Notes: a model not told the origin generated them from the sequence alone. Counted from the stretch's first letter, positions 1 through 9,286 are shown. The stretch is DNA of 64,000 bases from Spirosoma arboris (GCF_009754945.1 NZ_WPIN01000009.1:62001-126000); one strand, 5' to 3'. Translations and numbers: made by a program.

Positions 1-906
1 TGGGGTCAGCCCCGTACCATATTGGCCACCAGCAATACCGGCAAAGCTCGTCGCGTCAGGGGTTTTACCCGCCTGATAGAGGTCGTTTTTACGTGCCTGC
101 CAGCTCCAATCGGCCTGCTCCTGTGGATTCAGGATAGGCAGGCTTTTGCCTGGATCGGTAGCCCCAAACAGACCATCGTAGCTAACACTCAATTTCTGAG
201 CCCGACGCTGCCCTTTCTTGGTGGTCAACACGATCACCCCCGAAGCAGCCCGCGCTCCATAAATCGAAGCCGAGGCCGCATCTTTCAGTACGGTAGTGGT
301 TTCGATGTCATCCGGTGCAATAGACTGGATGTTCTGGGTTGGCACCCCATCAACCACATACAACGGCTGGTTACCCCCGAAGGAACCAAAGCCCCGTACC
401 CGAACCTGGCTGGAGGTACCAGGCTGTCCGTTTGTGATAACGGTTACCCCGGCTACGCGACCCTGTAATTGCTGTTCCACGTTGGTTGAAGGAACCACTT
501 TTAACTGGGCTGGTTTAACGGTCGAAACCGCTCCCGTTACGTCCCGCCGATTTTCGGTGGAGTACCCCGTTACGACCACTTCACTCAAAGCAGTCGCGTC
601 ATCTTCGAGCGATACATTGATAGATGTGTGATTGCCTACTTGTATTTCCTGGGTTTTGAAACCAATGGCCGATACGACCAACACTGGGTTAGTACCCCGG
701 ACGTTTAATGCAAAGCTACCGTTTGCATCAGAACTGGTACCCGTTTGTGTACCTTTCAGTACGATGTTGGCGCCTGGTACTGGACCATCGGTACCCGTAA
801 TTTTACCCGTCAGACGACGGTCTTGGGCAGAGGCTGTTAGACCCCAAAGCAGTAGTACTGCGCCCAGAAAAGCGGTCTGCAGAAACCTGTAGAGCGTTGC
901 TTTCAT
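1..906 (-). CDS. SusC/RagA-family TonB-linked outer membrane receptor, N-terminal part
   Basis: TonB-dependent receptor that would import glycan fragments or other large nutrients across the outer membrane with a SusD partner. The visible 302 residues, read on the minus strand from the ATG at 906, show a signal peptide ending in SASAQ, then a carboxypeptidase-like regulatory domain (about residues 30-105, RLTGKITGTDGPVPGANI), then a link with the SusC signature LSEVVVTGY, and then the plug domain (VEQQLQGRVAGVTV, RGFGSFGGNQPLYVVDGVP, ASIYGARAASGVIVLTTKKG). The gene continues past the left edge, so the barrel and any SusD are not visible. It has its own promoter at 943-973. Substrate cannot be judged from this part. 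Confidence 0.95.
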   Translation of the reverse strand, partial: MKATLYRFLQTAFLGAVLLLWGLTASAQDRRLTGKITGTDGPVPGANIVLKGTQTGTSSDANGSFALNVRGTNPVLVVSAIGFKTQEIQVGNHTSINVSLEDDATALSEVVVTGYSTENRRDVTGAVSTVKPAQLKVVPSTNVEQQLQGRVAGVTVITNGQPGTSSQVRVRGFGSFGGNQPLYVVDGVPTQNIQSIAPDDIETTTVLKDAASASIYGARAASGVIVLTTKKGQRRAQKLSVSYDGLFGATDPGKSLPILNPQEQADWSWQARKNDLYQAGKTPDATSFAGIAGGQYGTGLTP

Positions 907-942
907 GAAGATTAGGTTGGTTTAAAATTGAGTTAAACGCAT

Positions 943-973
943 CAATATTAGGTTAGTTTAGTTATACTTCAAA
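943..973 (-). promoter_or_regulatory. Bacteroidota-type promoter of the SusC-like gene
   Basis: On the minus strand a -33 TTTG (970-973) is followed after exactly 19 nt by TAATATTG (943-950), one base from the TAnnTTTG consensus. The start would lie near 938, giving a leader of about 30 nt before the ATG at 906. The surrounding 907-1195 gap is very AT-rich and otherwise shows only the rqcH -7 element. Confidence 0.7.
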
Positions 974-1180
974 GTGAAATCTTAATAAATATCTCTGAGA
1001 TAAATGATTTGATAAATAGTATTTATTGTAAAAATTATATTTATAATAACATAAAATTCTGAATATCAATGTATTGTATGTAGTTTAAATTATATTATGT
1101 TGAAATAGTTATATAAAAATTTAATATCTTTCTGTTTTTTGCAATATTCAAGTAAATACGGCTCTAAGCAATTATAGGCG

Positions 1181-1188
1181 TATTTTTG
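1181..1188 (+). promoter_or_regulatory. -7 promoter element upstream of rqcH, near-leaderless
   Basis: TATTTTTG matches the TAnnTTTG consensus and ends only 7 nt before the ATG at 1196, so transcripts would start almost at the start codon. No good TTTG is seen 19-21 nt upstream, so this is supported only by the -7 element. Confidence 0.4.
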
Positions 1189-1195
1189 TATCTGT

Positions 1196-2869
1196 ATGCA
1201 TACTAACTATTACTTTCTACGGCAACTTGCTCCAGTTCTCGAATCGCATTTACTGGGTATTTTTGCTCGGTTTTCAGAACTACTTAGTGATAAGCCGGGA
1301 GGCCTGCGATTTATGGAATGTTTCAGCCAGGACCGTGATGAAGTCGTATTAGTTTTTGCGCAGGCAAAAGGGAAAATCAATTATTACAAGCCATTTTATA
1401 TTAAGGCCACATTACGCCCTGATTTCTCTGGGCTATTGTTTCCGGAGACTGTGCAACGCGCCCGTGCCAATAGTATTGATTTATTTGAAACTGTAATTGG
1501 GGCAACTGGAGAAGAAAGGGCTGTAATCGGCGTTCGGTCATTTCTAAACGAACGTTGTTTGGCTATTCTGCTTGAGGGTGGTTTCTCTTTAGTGTTCAAA
1601 TTCTTCGGTAATCGGCCTAATTTGATAGCTTTCCAGGACGATCAGGTTATCGATCTGTTTAATCGCCAATTAGTAAGCGATGAGCAACTCCTATTCTCAT
1701 CCATTGACCGGCCCATTGACCAATCGTACGAGGCTTTTGAACGAGCTAATTTTGACCATCGAAAACTGTTCCCAACTTTTGGAAAGGTAGTCAATGAATG
1801 GCTTAGCGAACATGAAGCCAGAAATAGGGAGCATGGTTCGGTTGATGGAAAACACCAGTGGACTATTATTCAGGATACGTTACGTCAACTGGAACAACCC
1901 CGTTATTACCTAACCCGACTGCACCATAAACCAACTCTTAGCCTATTACCGATTGGCGAACTACAACGTGAGTTTAGTGATCCTATTGAAGCCGCCAATC
2001 GGTTTTATATCAGTTATAACGGATTAAGTACGTTTGAGCATGAGAAAGCTAACCTCTTACGGTTTCTCGAAAAACGTCAGAAACGAGCCGAAGGCCAACT
2101 TGATGGAGCTATGCAGCGCCTTATATCGCGTGAAGAAGGAGTTAGTCATGAAGAAATGGGCCATATCTTGATGGCGAATCTTCATGATATACCTCAGGCA
2201 CCAGGAGCAAAATCGCCGGAACGGATAACCCTATACGATTTCTATCGCGACCAACCAATTACACTTAAACTTAAGCCTGATTTAAGCCCTCAGAAAAACG
2301 CGGAGAATTTTTACCGTAAGGCAAAGAATGAAAAGATTGAGGAACAACACTTAACCGACCTGATAGCTAACCGGGAAGCAGAAGCAAGTCGTATTAATCA
2401 ACAGAAAGTGGATTTGACAGGTATTCAAACGCTGAAAGAACTGCGTCGCTTTGTGAAACAACAGAATTTACAGGTTGATTCGACGGATCGAACTATAGCT
2501 ACAAATGACGCCGGGCCCTTATTTAAAGAAATAACGATTGATACATTTCGTATTCTGATTGGTCGGAATGCTAAAAATAACGATTTGCTAACCCTGAAAT
2601 ATACGTATAAAGATGACCTCTGGCTTCACGCCCGCGATGTCTCCGGCTCGCATGTGATCGTCAAATATCAGGCAGGTAAGGCGTTTCCCCGTCATGTGAT
2701 CGAACGGGCCGCTGAGTTGGCGGCCTGGTATTCAAAACGACGAACCGATAGCCTATGTCCCGTTATTGTTACGCCTAAAAAATTTGTTCGTAAACCTAAA
2801 GGGCTTGCTCCTGGGCAAGTTCTTGTCGAGAAAGAAGATGTTGTGCTGGTTGTCCCGAAGGGAGAGTAA
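1196..2869 (+). CDS. rqcH: NFACT-family ribosome quality control protein RqcH
   Basis: Homologue of RqcH/Rqc2, which binds stalled 50S-peptidyl-tRNA complexes and recruits tRNA-Ala to add C-terminal alanine tails. The 557 residues show an NFACT-N domain (about 1-200), a helical/coiled-coil middle (about 270-430, rich in E, K, Q and R) and a C-terminal NFACT-R domain (about 460-555) with the hallmark DLWLHARDVSGSHVIVK and a basic KKFVRKPKG stretch. The length fits bacterial RqcH. The Asp-Arg pair important in the Bacillus protein seems to appear here as Glu119-Arg120 in LNERC; that alignment was done by eye. The gene stands alone and converges with the ABC permease. Confidence 0.9.
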   Translation: MHTNYYFLRQLAPVLESHLLGIFARFSELLSDKPGGLRFMECFSQDRDEVVLVFAQAKGKINYYKPFYIKATLRPDFSGLLFPETVQRARANSIDLFETVIGATGEERAVIGVRSFLNERCLAILLEGGFSLVFKFFGNRPNLIAFQDDQVIDLFNRQLVSDEQLLFSSIDRPIDQSYEAFERANFDHRKLFPTFGKVVNEWLSEHEARNREHGSVDGKHQWTIIQDTLRQLEQPRYYLTRLHHKPTLSLLPIGELQREFSDPIEAANRFYISYNGLSTFEHEKANLLRFLEKRQKRAEGQLDGAMQRLISREEGVSHEEMGHILMANLHDIPQAPGAKSPERITLYDFYRDQPITLKLKPDLSPQKNAENFYRKAKNEKIEEQHLTDLIANREAEASRINQQKVDLTGIQTLKELRRFVKQQNLQVDSTDRTIATNDAGPLFKEITIDTFRILIGRNAKNNDLLTLKYTYKDDLWLHARDVSGSHVIVKYQAGKAFPRHVIERAAELAAWYSKRRTDSLCPVIVTPKKFVRKPKGLAPGQVLVEKEDVVLVVPKGE

Positions 2870-2870
2870 T

Positions 2871-2947
2871 GGGATGTATGATGTAAGATATAGGATGTAT
2901 GGGAGTTGATTCGCACTAGGCGTCTACATCATACTTCATACATCCTA
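2871..2947. repeat. Quasi-palindrome of ATGTATG words between convergent genes
   Basis: TAGGATGTATG at 2891-2901 is the exact reverse complement of 2937-2947. Extra copies of GGATGTATG and ATGATGTA occur on both sides (2872-2880; 2922-2932 inverted), so the element is built from short drifting repeats. It could act as a two-way terminator for rqcH and the permease, but no T-run follows. Confidence 0.6.
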
Positions 2948-2979
2948 CCGTGCGGGCGGCCCCGATCATACATCTAATT

Positions 2980-4221
2980 TTACTTTGCTCGAATAGCTAT
3001 TACTGGATCTAGACGGGAGGCTGAAAAGGCTGGAATAATTCCCGACAGGATCCCAATGATACTTGAAACGCCTAGTCCTAAAGCAATGTTAGCTGCCGTT
3101 AACTGGAGATCAAGGCTACCTAGGCTCATAAATGACAACAGATAGACCAGAAAGATGCCGGTAAGCCCTCCCACTAAACTTAATAACACGGCCTCGAATA
3201 GAAATTGAAATAGGATGAAGTAATTTTTTGCGCCTAATGATTTCTGAATGCCAATAATATTCGTCCTCTCTTTCACGCTGACGAACATGATGTTGGCAAT
3301 ACCGAAGCCACCAATCAAAATCGAAAAGCCTCCAATTACCCAACCTGCCAGCGTCAGAACAGAGAAGATACCACTAATTGCTGTCGCCAGTGCTTCTGGC
3401 CGATTAATTGAAAAATTGTCTTCCTGAAGTGGATGTAGCCCGCGTCTGGTGCGTAGTAGCCCCCGAATTTCACTCTCTAGTTCGAGAAGTCCTTCATCAC
3501 TGTCGTACCCCTTAACGGTAATGGTAATGTTCGGATTGAGGGAATGGAACATTTTAGAGAAGGCTCCAAATGGAATCAGGCATTTAATGTCAGGATTTCC
3601 ACCCACGTTAATAATACTTTCACCTTTCTTACGCTGAACGCCGATAACAGTAAAATTCAGACCGCTGATTTTAAACGACTTGCCAATTGGATCTTGTCCA
3701 GGGAACAGGTTTTCTGCAACATCAGACCCAATAATAGCGATGTTACGAGCTACGTCGATTTCCTGTTGAGTAAAGTAGCGACCCTGTTCAATGGGAACAT
3801 CCGACATCTTGTTGTAATCCAGCGTAGTTCCCTGAATAAGCGACGACATGCTATTATTATCACGCTTGATAGTCACCCGGCCTTTAAAACTCATCGCGAC
3901 TATAGCTTGCGCATTTTCGAGTCGTTCGCTCAGGAATTTATATTCACCATAAGTAGGTACGGGGCGCTGAAAAAATTTCCACCATTGAAAGTCGCCGTCG
4001 AATACCCAGGGCCATTTTTCTATGTAAACGACCTTGTCACCAATGAATGAAAGGCTTGTTCTGATGCTACGTTCCAGTGAATCGACCAGCGTGAAAACGG
4101 CAATGATGGCGAAAATACCGATCGTTACGCCCAACAGAGAGAGCATTGTACGGAGGAGATTCGAGCGCAGAGCCTGCCACGCGAACCGAAAGCTTTCAAA
4201 AGTCTGACGAATGAATCGCAT
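2980..4221 (-). CDS. ABC transporter permease, MacB/FtsX type
   Basis: Membrane subunit of a MacB/LolCE-like exporter that couples cytoplasmic ATP hydrolysis to periplasmic movements. The 413 residues show an N-terminal TM helix (about 20-46, LRTMLSLLGVTIGIFAIIAVFTLV), a large periplasmic MacB-type domain (about 50-280), then three C-terminal TM helices of an FtsX domain (about 285-405), ending in the usual SRLDPVIAIRAK. No ATPase gene is adjacent, so the partner is elsewhere. The family exports lipoproteins, peptides or drugs; the cargo here is unknown. Bacteroidota carry many such orphan permeases. Confidence 0.9.
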   Translation of the reverse strand: MRFIRQTFESFRFAWQALRSNLLRTMLSLLGVTIGIFAIIAVFTLVDSLERSIRTSLSFIGDKVVYIEKWPWVFDGDFQWWKFFQRPVPTYGEYKFLSERLENAQAIVAMSFKGRVTIKRDNNSMSSLIQGTTLDYNKMSDVPIEQGRYFTQQEIDVARNIAIIGSDVAENLFPGQDPIGKSFKISGLNFTVIGVQRKKGESIINVGGNPDIKCLIPFGAFSKMFHSLNPNITITVKGYDSDEGLLELESEIRGLLRTRRGLHPLQEDNFSINRPEALATAISGIFSVLTLAGWVIGGFSILIGGFGIANIMFVSVKERTNIIGIQKSLGAKNYFILFQFLFEAVLLSLVGGLTGIFLVYLLSFMSLGSLDLQLTAANIALGLGVSSIIGILSGIIPAFSASRLDPVIAIRAK

Positions 4222-4373
4222 CGATATATCAAAAAGTGAACGTTTGAAATCGAACTACCAAAGCCGAGCGTTCTACTTGTCGGGTAACTTTCCAATCTAT
4301 GAAAGTACAACATGTGCGCTGCTTCGCCAACGTATTTCGGACAAGTGTAAACTTCTGGCGGATAAGTGGTTGA

Positions 4374-4404
4374 TTTGGGTATCAGATGGATACCATTATT
4401 TTTG
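4374..4404 (+). promoter_or_regulatory. Consensus Bacteroidota promoter of ggt
   Basis: TTTG (4374-4377), a 19-nt spacer and TATTTTTG (4397-4404) match the full -33/-7 consensus. The start would be near 4408, giving a leader of roughly 35 nt before the ggt ATG at 4444. Confidence 0.75.
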
Positions 4405-4443
4405 TAGTTTAGGGCACTATACAACCTAATTGAAGCGTCACCT

Positions 4444-6249
4444 ATGAACCAACGCATTGCTTACTATTTACCATTTCTGCTTTTTACATTAGGAATCACA
4501 GCCTGCAAAACGCAAGCGCCCACCACAACTGCCAATACGAAAGTAACACAGAGCCAGGGTGTTTATCAATACCGTGACGAAGATCCAACGGTAAAACCCT
4601 TTTTCTCTGATCGGGTTGGCGTTATCGGGCGCAATGGTATGGTGGCATCAGCCCATCCTGAAGCTTCGCAGGTTGGTTTAAATATCCTGAAAGCAGGAGG
4701 AAATGCAGTCGACGCAGCTGTAGCTGTGCAGTTTGCACTGGCCGTAGTGTACCCAGGAGCGGGTAACATTGGGGGAGGAGGCTTCATGGTCTATCGTGAT
4801 AATACCGGGAAAGCATACACACTTGACTATCGCGAAAAAGCGCCTGGCCATGCTACTCAGAATATGTACCTCGATTCGCTGGGTAATGTTCGGCCTGGAT
4901 TGAGTATTAGCGGGCATCTGGCGAGTGGCGTACCGGGTTCAGTCGATGGGATGGCCGAAGCGCACAAACGGTTTGGGAAACTAACCTGGGCGCAGGTGTT
5001 GCAACCGGCTGTTGATCTGGCTTCTAAAGGGTTCGCGCTTACCGAACGCGATGCATTAGGCCTGAATCGTATCAAAACAGATCTGAATACGATAAATCCT
5101 GGTAAAACATATTTCCTGAAAAGTACGATATCGACCGATACCGTCACCTGGCATAAAGGTGATTTGCTGGTACAGTCTGATTTGGCAAAAACATTGCAAC
5201 GAATTCAGACACAAGGTCGGGCCGGATTTTATGAAGGCGAAACTGCGCGGCTATTAGCCGAAGAAATGGTACGTGGCAAAGGGTTGATTACCGAAGAAGA
5301 TCTGAAAAACTATCACTCTGCCTGGCGGGAACCGATTCAGGCGAAATACAAAGAATATAACGTCATTACGATGCCGCCAACCTCAAGTGGTGGAGTAGCT
5401 TTATTGCAGATGATGCGCCTGACGGAACCGTATCCGCTCCGTAAATGGGGATGGAATCGCGACAGTACTGTGCAGGTCATGATTGAGGCCGAACGGCGTG
5501 TGTATGCCGACCGGGCTAAATTTTTGGGAGATCCCGACTTCGTAAAAGTACCTGTGAGTCAACTCATAAACCCTGATTATCTGCGTACACGCTGGACCGA
5601 TTTCTCGTGGGCCAAAGCGACCGATAGTAAAGCTGTGAAGGGGGGCATGATTCCTGGCTATGAAAGCCTCGAAACGACTCACTTTTCGGTGGTTGACAAA
5701 GACGGTAATGCGGTAAGTATTACAACTACGCTAAACGGTGGCTACGGGAGTCGGGTTGTGATTGGCGGAGCTGGCTTCTTTATGAACAACGAAATGGATG
5801 ATTTCAGCGTGAAGCCGGGTGTGCCCAATATGTTTGGCTTGATCGGTAATCAGGCGAATGCCATTGCTCCCCACAAACGTATGCTGTCTTCTATGACCCC
5901 AACTATTCTGGAAAAAGACGGAAAGCTGTTCATGGTGGTCGGTACACCAGGTGGCTCAACCATTATTACATCGGTTTATCAAACCATCCTGAATGTTATA
6001 GAACATGGCATGACGATGCAGCAGGCCGTTAATGCCCTCAAGTTTCATCATCAGTGGTTACCCGATAAAACCATTTTTGAAAATGGAGCTTTTTCTGATG
6101 CCACAGTGCAGGCGTTGAAAAGCCGGGGGTATATTCTGGAGCAACTAACGAACACGCTGGGTCGTATGGATTGCGTGCTAATTCGCCCGGATGGCTCGTA
6201 CGAAGGCGCATCTGATCCCCGAGCTGACAATACAGCGCGAGGCTATTAA
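4444..6249 (+). CDS. ggt: Gamma-glutamyltransferase, lipoprotein
   Basis: N-terminal nucleophile hydrolase that cleaves gamma-glutamyl bonds of glutathione and related peptides, or transfers the glutamyl group. It should sit in the periplasm or on a membrane: residues 1-21 form an SPII signal with the lipid cysteine at Cys21. The precursor is 601 aa, normal for the family. The autocatalytic cut is expected before Thr411 in LETTHFSVVDKDGNAV, which would be the N-terminal nucleophile of the small subunit. The glycine-rich GNIGGGGFMVYRD and the DYREKAP block (binding site of the large subunit) are intact. It has its own promoter and a hairpin terminator, so it is monocistronic. Confidence 0.96.
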   Translation: MNQRIAYYLPFLLFTLGITACKTQAPTTTANTKVTQSQGVYQYRDEDPTVKPFFSDRVGVIGRNGMVASAHPEASQVGLNILKAGGNAVDAAVAVQFALAVVYPGAGNIGGGGFMVYRDNTGKAYTLDYREKAPGHATQNMYLDSLGNVRPGLSISGHLASGVPGSVDGMAEAHKRFGKLTWAQVLQPAVDLASKGFALTERDALGLNRIKTDLNTINPGKTYFLKSTISTDTVTWHKGDLLVQSDLAKTLQRIQTQGRAGFYEGETARLLAEEMVRGKGLITEEDLKNYHSAWREPIQAKYKEYNVITMPPTSSGGVALLQMMRLTEPYPLRKWGWNRDSTVQVMIEAERRVYADRAKFLGDPDFVKVPVSQLINPDYLRTRWTDFSWAKATDSKAVKGGMIPGYESLETTHFSVVDKDGNAVSITTTLNGGYGSRVVIGGAGFFMNNEMDDFSVKPGVPNMFGLIGNQANAIAPHKRMLSSMTPTILEKDGKLFMVVGTPGGSTIITSVYQTILNVIEHGMTMQQAVNALKFHHQWLPDKTIFENGAFSDATVQALKSRGYILEQLTNTLGRMDCVLIRPDGSYEGASDPRADNTARGY

Positions 6250-6322
6250 TGAGTGAACGGATAGGGTGTCTTGTTGCTCCCGAACCCGATTAGCGCATTC
6301 GGAAATTAGCGTTCAGCTAACT

Positions 6323-6374
6323 ATATAACCATCGGTGTAAAAGAGATATTTCTCTGTGCTACCGATGGTTATAT
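6323..6374 (+). terminator. Hairpin terminator after ggt
   Basis: A 14-bp perfect stem (6323-6336 with 6361-6374, ATATAACCATCGGT) encloses a smaller GAGA/TCTC stem. It lies between ggt and lepB on the same strand. Confidence 0.65.
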
Positions 6375-6417
6375 TTCATTTTCCGATACTCATTCTTAGA
6401 TTCACTCCCATCTGGTT

Positions 6418-7587
6418 ATGCTCAAAGCGAAAACAACGAGTGCTAACAAGCCACTCAAGCCCAAAAAGTCTCCGATCCGCGAATGGTTCGATTCGGTCTT
6501 ATTTGCCGTTATAGCCGCTACACTGATTCGATTTCTGACATTCGAAGCGTATGCTATCCCAACGCCTTCGATGGAAAATAGCCTGATGGTGGGCGATTTC
6601 TTATTTGTTAGTAAGCTTCACTATGGAATTCGTACGCCTAAAACACCGCTACAAGTACCGCTAACTCACCAGAAAATCTGGGGGACTGAATTGCCCTCTT
6701 ATAGCACAGCTATTCAACTGCCTATTTATCGACTTCCTGGGTTTACGCACGTGAAAAATGGTGATGTAGTCGTTTTTAATTACCCACCGCCCAAAGCTGG
6801 CGAACCGGCATACCCCACCGATTTAAAGACCAATTTTATAAAACGGTGTATCGGTATTCCGGGCGATGTTTTGGAGATTCGTCAGGAGCAGGTTTATGTC
6901 AATGGGAAGGCGTTGGCTACACCAGTTCGATCTGAGACTACTTATTTCGTAAAAACGACCGAGGTACTTGATGAGCGATTTTTTCGAAAATACGATATCG
7001 TTAATGATTTCAAATCGCCTGAAGGACCCTTCATTAATTGGCAACCTCTTGAAGCGTATAATGACTCAACAAAAGCGTCGACATTGGTTGGCTATCGGAT
7101 CAATATGACGCAGGAGGTCAAGAATAAATTTGCCGAATTTGACTGGGTAAAAGGAATCGAACCCATGCGCGAAAAGACGGGAGAAGTTGGGCCAGGAATT
7201 TATGGTGGTTCGGCTTATTCCTGGAATCAGGATAATTTTGGCCCGCTTACAGTGCCTAAAAAAGGCGTTACAATACCGATAAACAAGCAGACTATTGCCT
7301 TGTATGGAATCGTCATTCAGCGGTACGAATCGACTGATAAGGTAGAGGTAACGCCAACCAGCATTCATATTGATGGCAAGCCAATAGCCAATTATACGTT
7401 CAAGCAGGATTATTACTTCATGATGGGCGACAATCGTCATAATTCAGAAGATTCCCGGTATTGGGGATTTGTTCCTGAAGATCACATCGTTGGCAAAGCT
7501 GTATTTGTCTGGATGTCAATCGATCCTGTTCCGGCTGATATCTGGCACAAAATCCGTTGGGATCGTTTATTCCGGGTGATTGAATAG
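6418..7587 (+). CDS. lepB: Signal peptidase I
   Basis: Membrane Ser/Lys protease that removes signal peptides from exported proteins. One TM helix (about 25-45) is followed by the box B motif PTPSMENSL with nucleophile Ser51, box D NFIKRCIGIPGD with general base Lys142, and box E GDNRHNSEDSRYWG near residue 338. The 389 aa are longer than the usual 250-330, because about 170 residues separate boxes D and E; long inserts here are common in Bacteroidota. Preceded by the ggt terminator and ended by a hairpin shared with the convergent mpg gene. Confidence 0.95.
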   Translation: MLKAKTTSANKPLKPKKSPIREWFDSVLFAVIAATLIRFLTFEAYAIPTPSMENSLMVGDFLFVSKLHYGIRTPKTPLQVPLTHQKIWGTELPSYSTAIQLPIYRLPGFTHVKNGDVVVFNYPPPKAGEPAYPTDLKTNFIKRCIGIPGDVLEIRQEQVYVNGKALATPVRSETTYFVKTTEVLDERFFRKYDIVNDFKSPEGPFINWQPLEAYNDSTKASTLVGYRINMTQEVKNKFAEFDWVKGIEPMREKTGEVGPGIYGGSAYSWNQDNFGPLTVPKKGVTIPINKQTIALYGIVIQRYESTDKVEVTPTSIHIDGKPIANYTFKQDYYFMMGDNRHNSEDSRYWGFVPEDHIVGKAVFVWMSIDPVPADIWHKIRWDRLFRVIE

Positions 7588-7600
7588 AGAATACATACTA

Positions 7601-7639
7601 TGAGGCCCGTTTGATGAACGAATCGTCAAACGGGCCTCA
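7601..7639. terminator. Bidirectional hairpin between lepB and mpg
   Basis: A 14-bp perfect stem (TGAGGCCCGTTTGA at 7601-7614, complement at 7626-7639) with an 11-nt loop lies between two convergent genes. Confidence 0.7.
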
Positions 7640-7663
7640 CACTTTATCGACAAAGTCAATAAC

Positions 7664-8299
7664 CTACTTCTTACTCACAAATCGATTTCCGTTTATATAA
7701 TACCGATACGGCAAATCAGCCCCTAGTGTCAGGCCAATACGAGTAGTCGTGACCATATCAAAGTCGTGTAACACAGGCCCTCGGATATAAATTGGTCCTG
7801 TTATCAGTGACGAAAAATTGTCATGCGCGCGATTGATTCCCATCGCAATTGTGAGCTTGCCGGGGCCGTTAGCGAGGTTACGCTGACCGTCGGCAGTTGT
7901 GGCATCTATGGTGTTATTTCGGTACCGTTCGAAGCCGGTTTTAAAGGCTTCGTTGCGTCGAAGCCCCATGAGTTCAAGACCTTCTGTAGGCTCGAGTGCA
8001 CGAATCAGTACGGCCTCCCCTACGCCTTCTGGTCTCGTCACGACGTTGATACAGTTGTAATGATTGTAAATCTGATAGACATACAACGTTCCGGCAAGAC
8101 CAAACATAGCCGCGTTACGAGTCGTCTGCCGACGGTACGCATGACAGGCTGGGTCATCGGTTAAATAACCCTCCGTTTCAACGATAATACCTGCCGTCGT
8201 ACCTTCCGCGTTCTCATGTACAAGTTCACAACCAAGCAGGAGTTGCGCCAGCGTAAGGGTATCGTGTTGTTGATAGAAGGTATGGTCAAGAGTTGCCAA
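7664..8299 (-). CDS. DNA-3-methyladenine glycosylase, AAG/MPG family
   Basis: Monofunctional base-excision enzyme that removes alkylated purines and hypoxanthine from DNA. The 211 aa match the single AAG domain. The active-site motif IVETEGY has the catalytic Glu41, followed by the conserved CHAYRRQTTRNAAMFG, LYVYQIYNHYNCINVVT and RALEPTEG blocks. The only start fitting the family N-terminus is TTG at 8299, 15 nt after the yicC stop, so the gene is probably translated as the last cistron of pdxA-yicC-mpg. Confidence 0.93.
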   Translation of the reverse strand: MATLDHTFYQQHDTLTLAQLLLGCELVHENAEGTTAGIIVETEGYLTDDPACHAYRRQTTRNAAMFGLAGTLYVYQIYNHYNCINVVTRPEGVGEAVLIRALEPTEGLELMGLRRNEAFKTGFERYRNNTIDATTADGQRNLANGPGKLTIAMGINRAHDNFSSLITGPIYIRGPVLHDFDMVTTTRIGLTLGADLPYRYYINGNRFVSKK

Positions 8300-8314
8300 G
8301 AGTAGTCAGAAATT

Positions 8315-9202
8315 TTAAATCACATTCATCGTCTGCTCTTTGATTTTTTCCAGCTCGTCTTTCATTTGCACAACCAGACGTTGAATAGCTGCATCGTTGG
8401 CCTTGGACCCAATCGTATTGATTTCCCGACCAATTTCCTGCGAAATGAAATTGAGTTTTTTGCCGTTCGCTTCTTCCGTCGCTAATACTTCCAGAAAGTA
8501 GCTCAGGTGATTTTTGAGCCGGACTTTCTCTTCCGAAATATCGAATTTCTCAACATAATAGACCAACTCCTGTTCAAAGCGATTCTGATCGAAGGTTTCG
8601 CTATCTAACAGTTCTTTTACCGAGTTGCGCATCCGGTCACGGACAGCCGGAATCCGCCGAACATCCTGCTCCTCAATAGCCGCCAGTCGGTCGGTAATGA
8701 TCTGGATATATTCCTGAAATTTACTTTCCAGAACAGCTCCGTCCTGTTTGCGAAAGGCATCGCATCGGCGCAACGCTTCATGTACAGCCGCCTGGACGGT
8801 TGCCCAGTCCGATGCGTCATCAGTAGGGTCAGCAGATTCGGTCAGATAGGCATTGGGCTGCTGGAGGGCCAGTTGTAGCACATCGCTGTCTGGTATGCTC
8901 ATGAGCATTGTGTTTGCTGTTTCCTTCAGATCGCTTACGTAAGCCTGGACCAACGGCCGATTAATGGTCACACCCGGTCGTACGGCGCTCGTTCGTGCGA
9001 GATTAAGAGAGAGCTCTACTTTACCGCGTTCCAATTGCTGAGTTAGCAAGGCGCGCAATTCAATTTCTTTATCTGAAAATTGCCGGGGCATTCGGCAATA
9101 GATATCTAAAAACTTTGAATTCAGGGTTTTGATTTCCGCCGTTACAGCTAAGCCACCAGCTTCCACCGTTGCATTGCCGAAGCCAGTCATTGATTTTAAC
9201 AT
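8315..9202 (-). CDS. YicC/YloC-family endoribonuclease
   Basis: YicC proteins are RNA-binding endoribonucleases linked to small-RNA turnover and stationary-phase survival in other bacteria. The 295 aa begin with the hallmark MLKSMTGFGNA, and the C-terminal DUF1732 region has EKVRLKNHLSYFLEVL and GKKLNFISQEIGREINTIGSKAND. Length and both domains are complete. It lies between pdxA and mpg on the same strand, with a 25-bp palindrome separating it from pdxA. Confidence 0.93.
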   Translation of the reverse strand: MLKSMTGFGNATVEAGGLAVTAEIKTLNSKFLDIYCRMPRQFSDKEIELRALLTQQLERGKVELSLNLARTSAVRPGVTINRPLVQAYVSDLKETANTMLMSIPDSDVLQLALQQPNAYLTESADPTDDASDWATVQAAVHEALRRCDAFRKQDGAVLESKFQEYIQIITDRLAAIEEQDVRRIPAVRDRMRNSVKELLDSETFDQNRFEQELVYYVEKFDISEEKVRLKNHLSYFLEVLATEEANGKKLNFISQEIGREINTIGSKANDAAIQRLVVQMKDELEKIKEQTMNVI

Positions 9203-9215
9203 AAGTTTTACTAAA

Positions 9216-9278
9216 GTTTCAAGTTTCAGGTTTCATGTTCAATGTTCAACTAGGAACATGAAACCTGAAACTTGAAAC
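9216..9278. repeat. 25-bp perfect inverted repeat between yicC and pdxA
   Basis: Arms 9216-9240 and 9254-9278 are exact reverse complements with a 13-nt loop. Each arm is itself a drifting repeat of GTTTCA words. It separates two co-directional genes of a likely operon and ends 14 nt upstream of the yicC ATG, so it may influence read-through or transcript stability. Confidence 0.9.
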
Positions 9279-9286
9279 AATTATGG

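Noticed and set aside
1..906. Plus-strand reading frames of 86-148 codons opposite the SusC gene
   Set aside because: They lie antisense to a gene with unmistakable SusC motifs and encode no recognisable protein.
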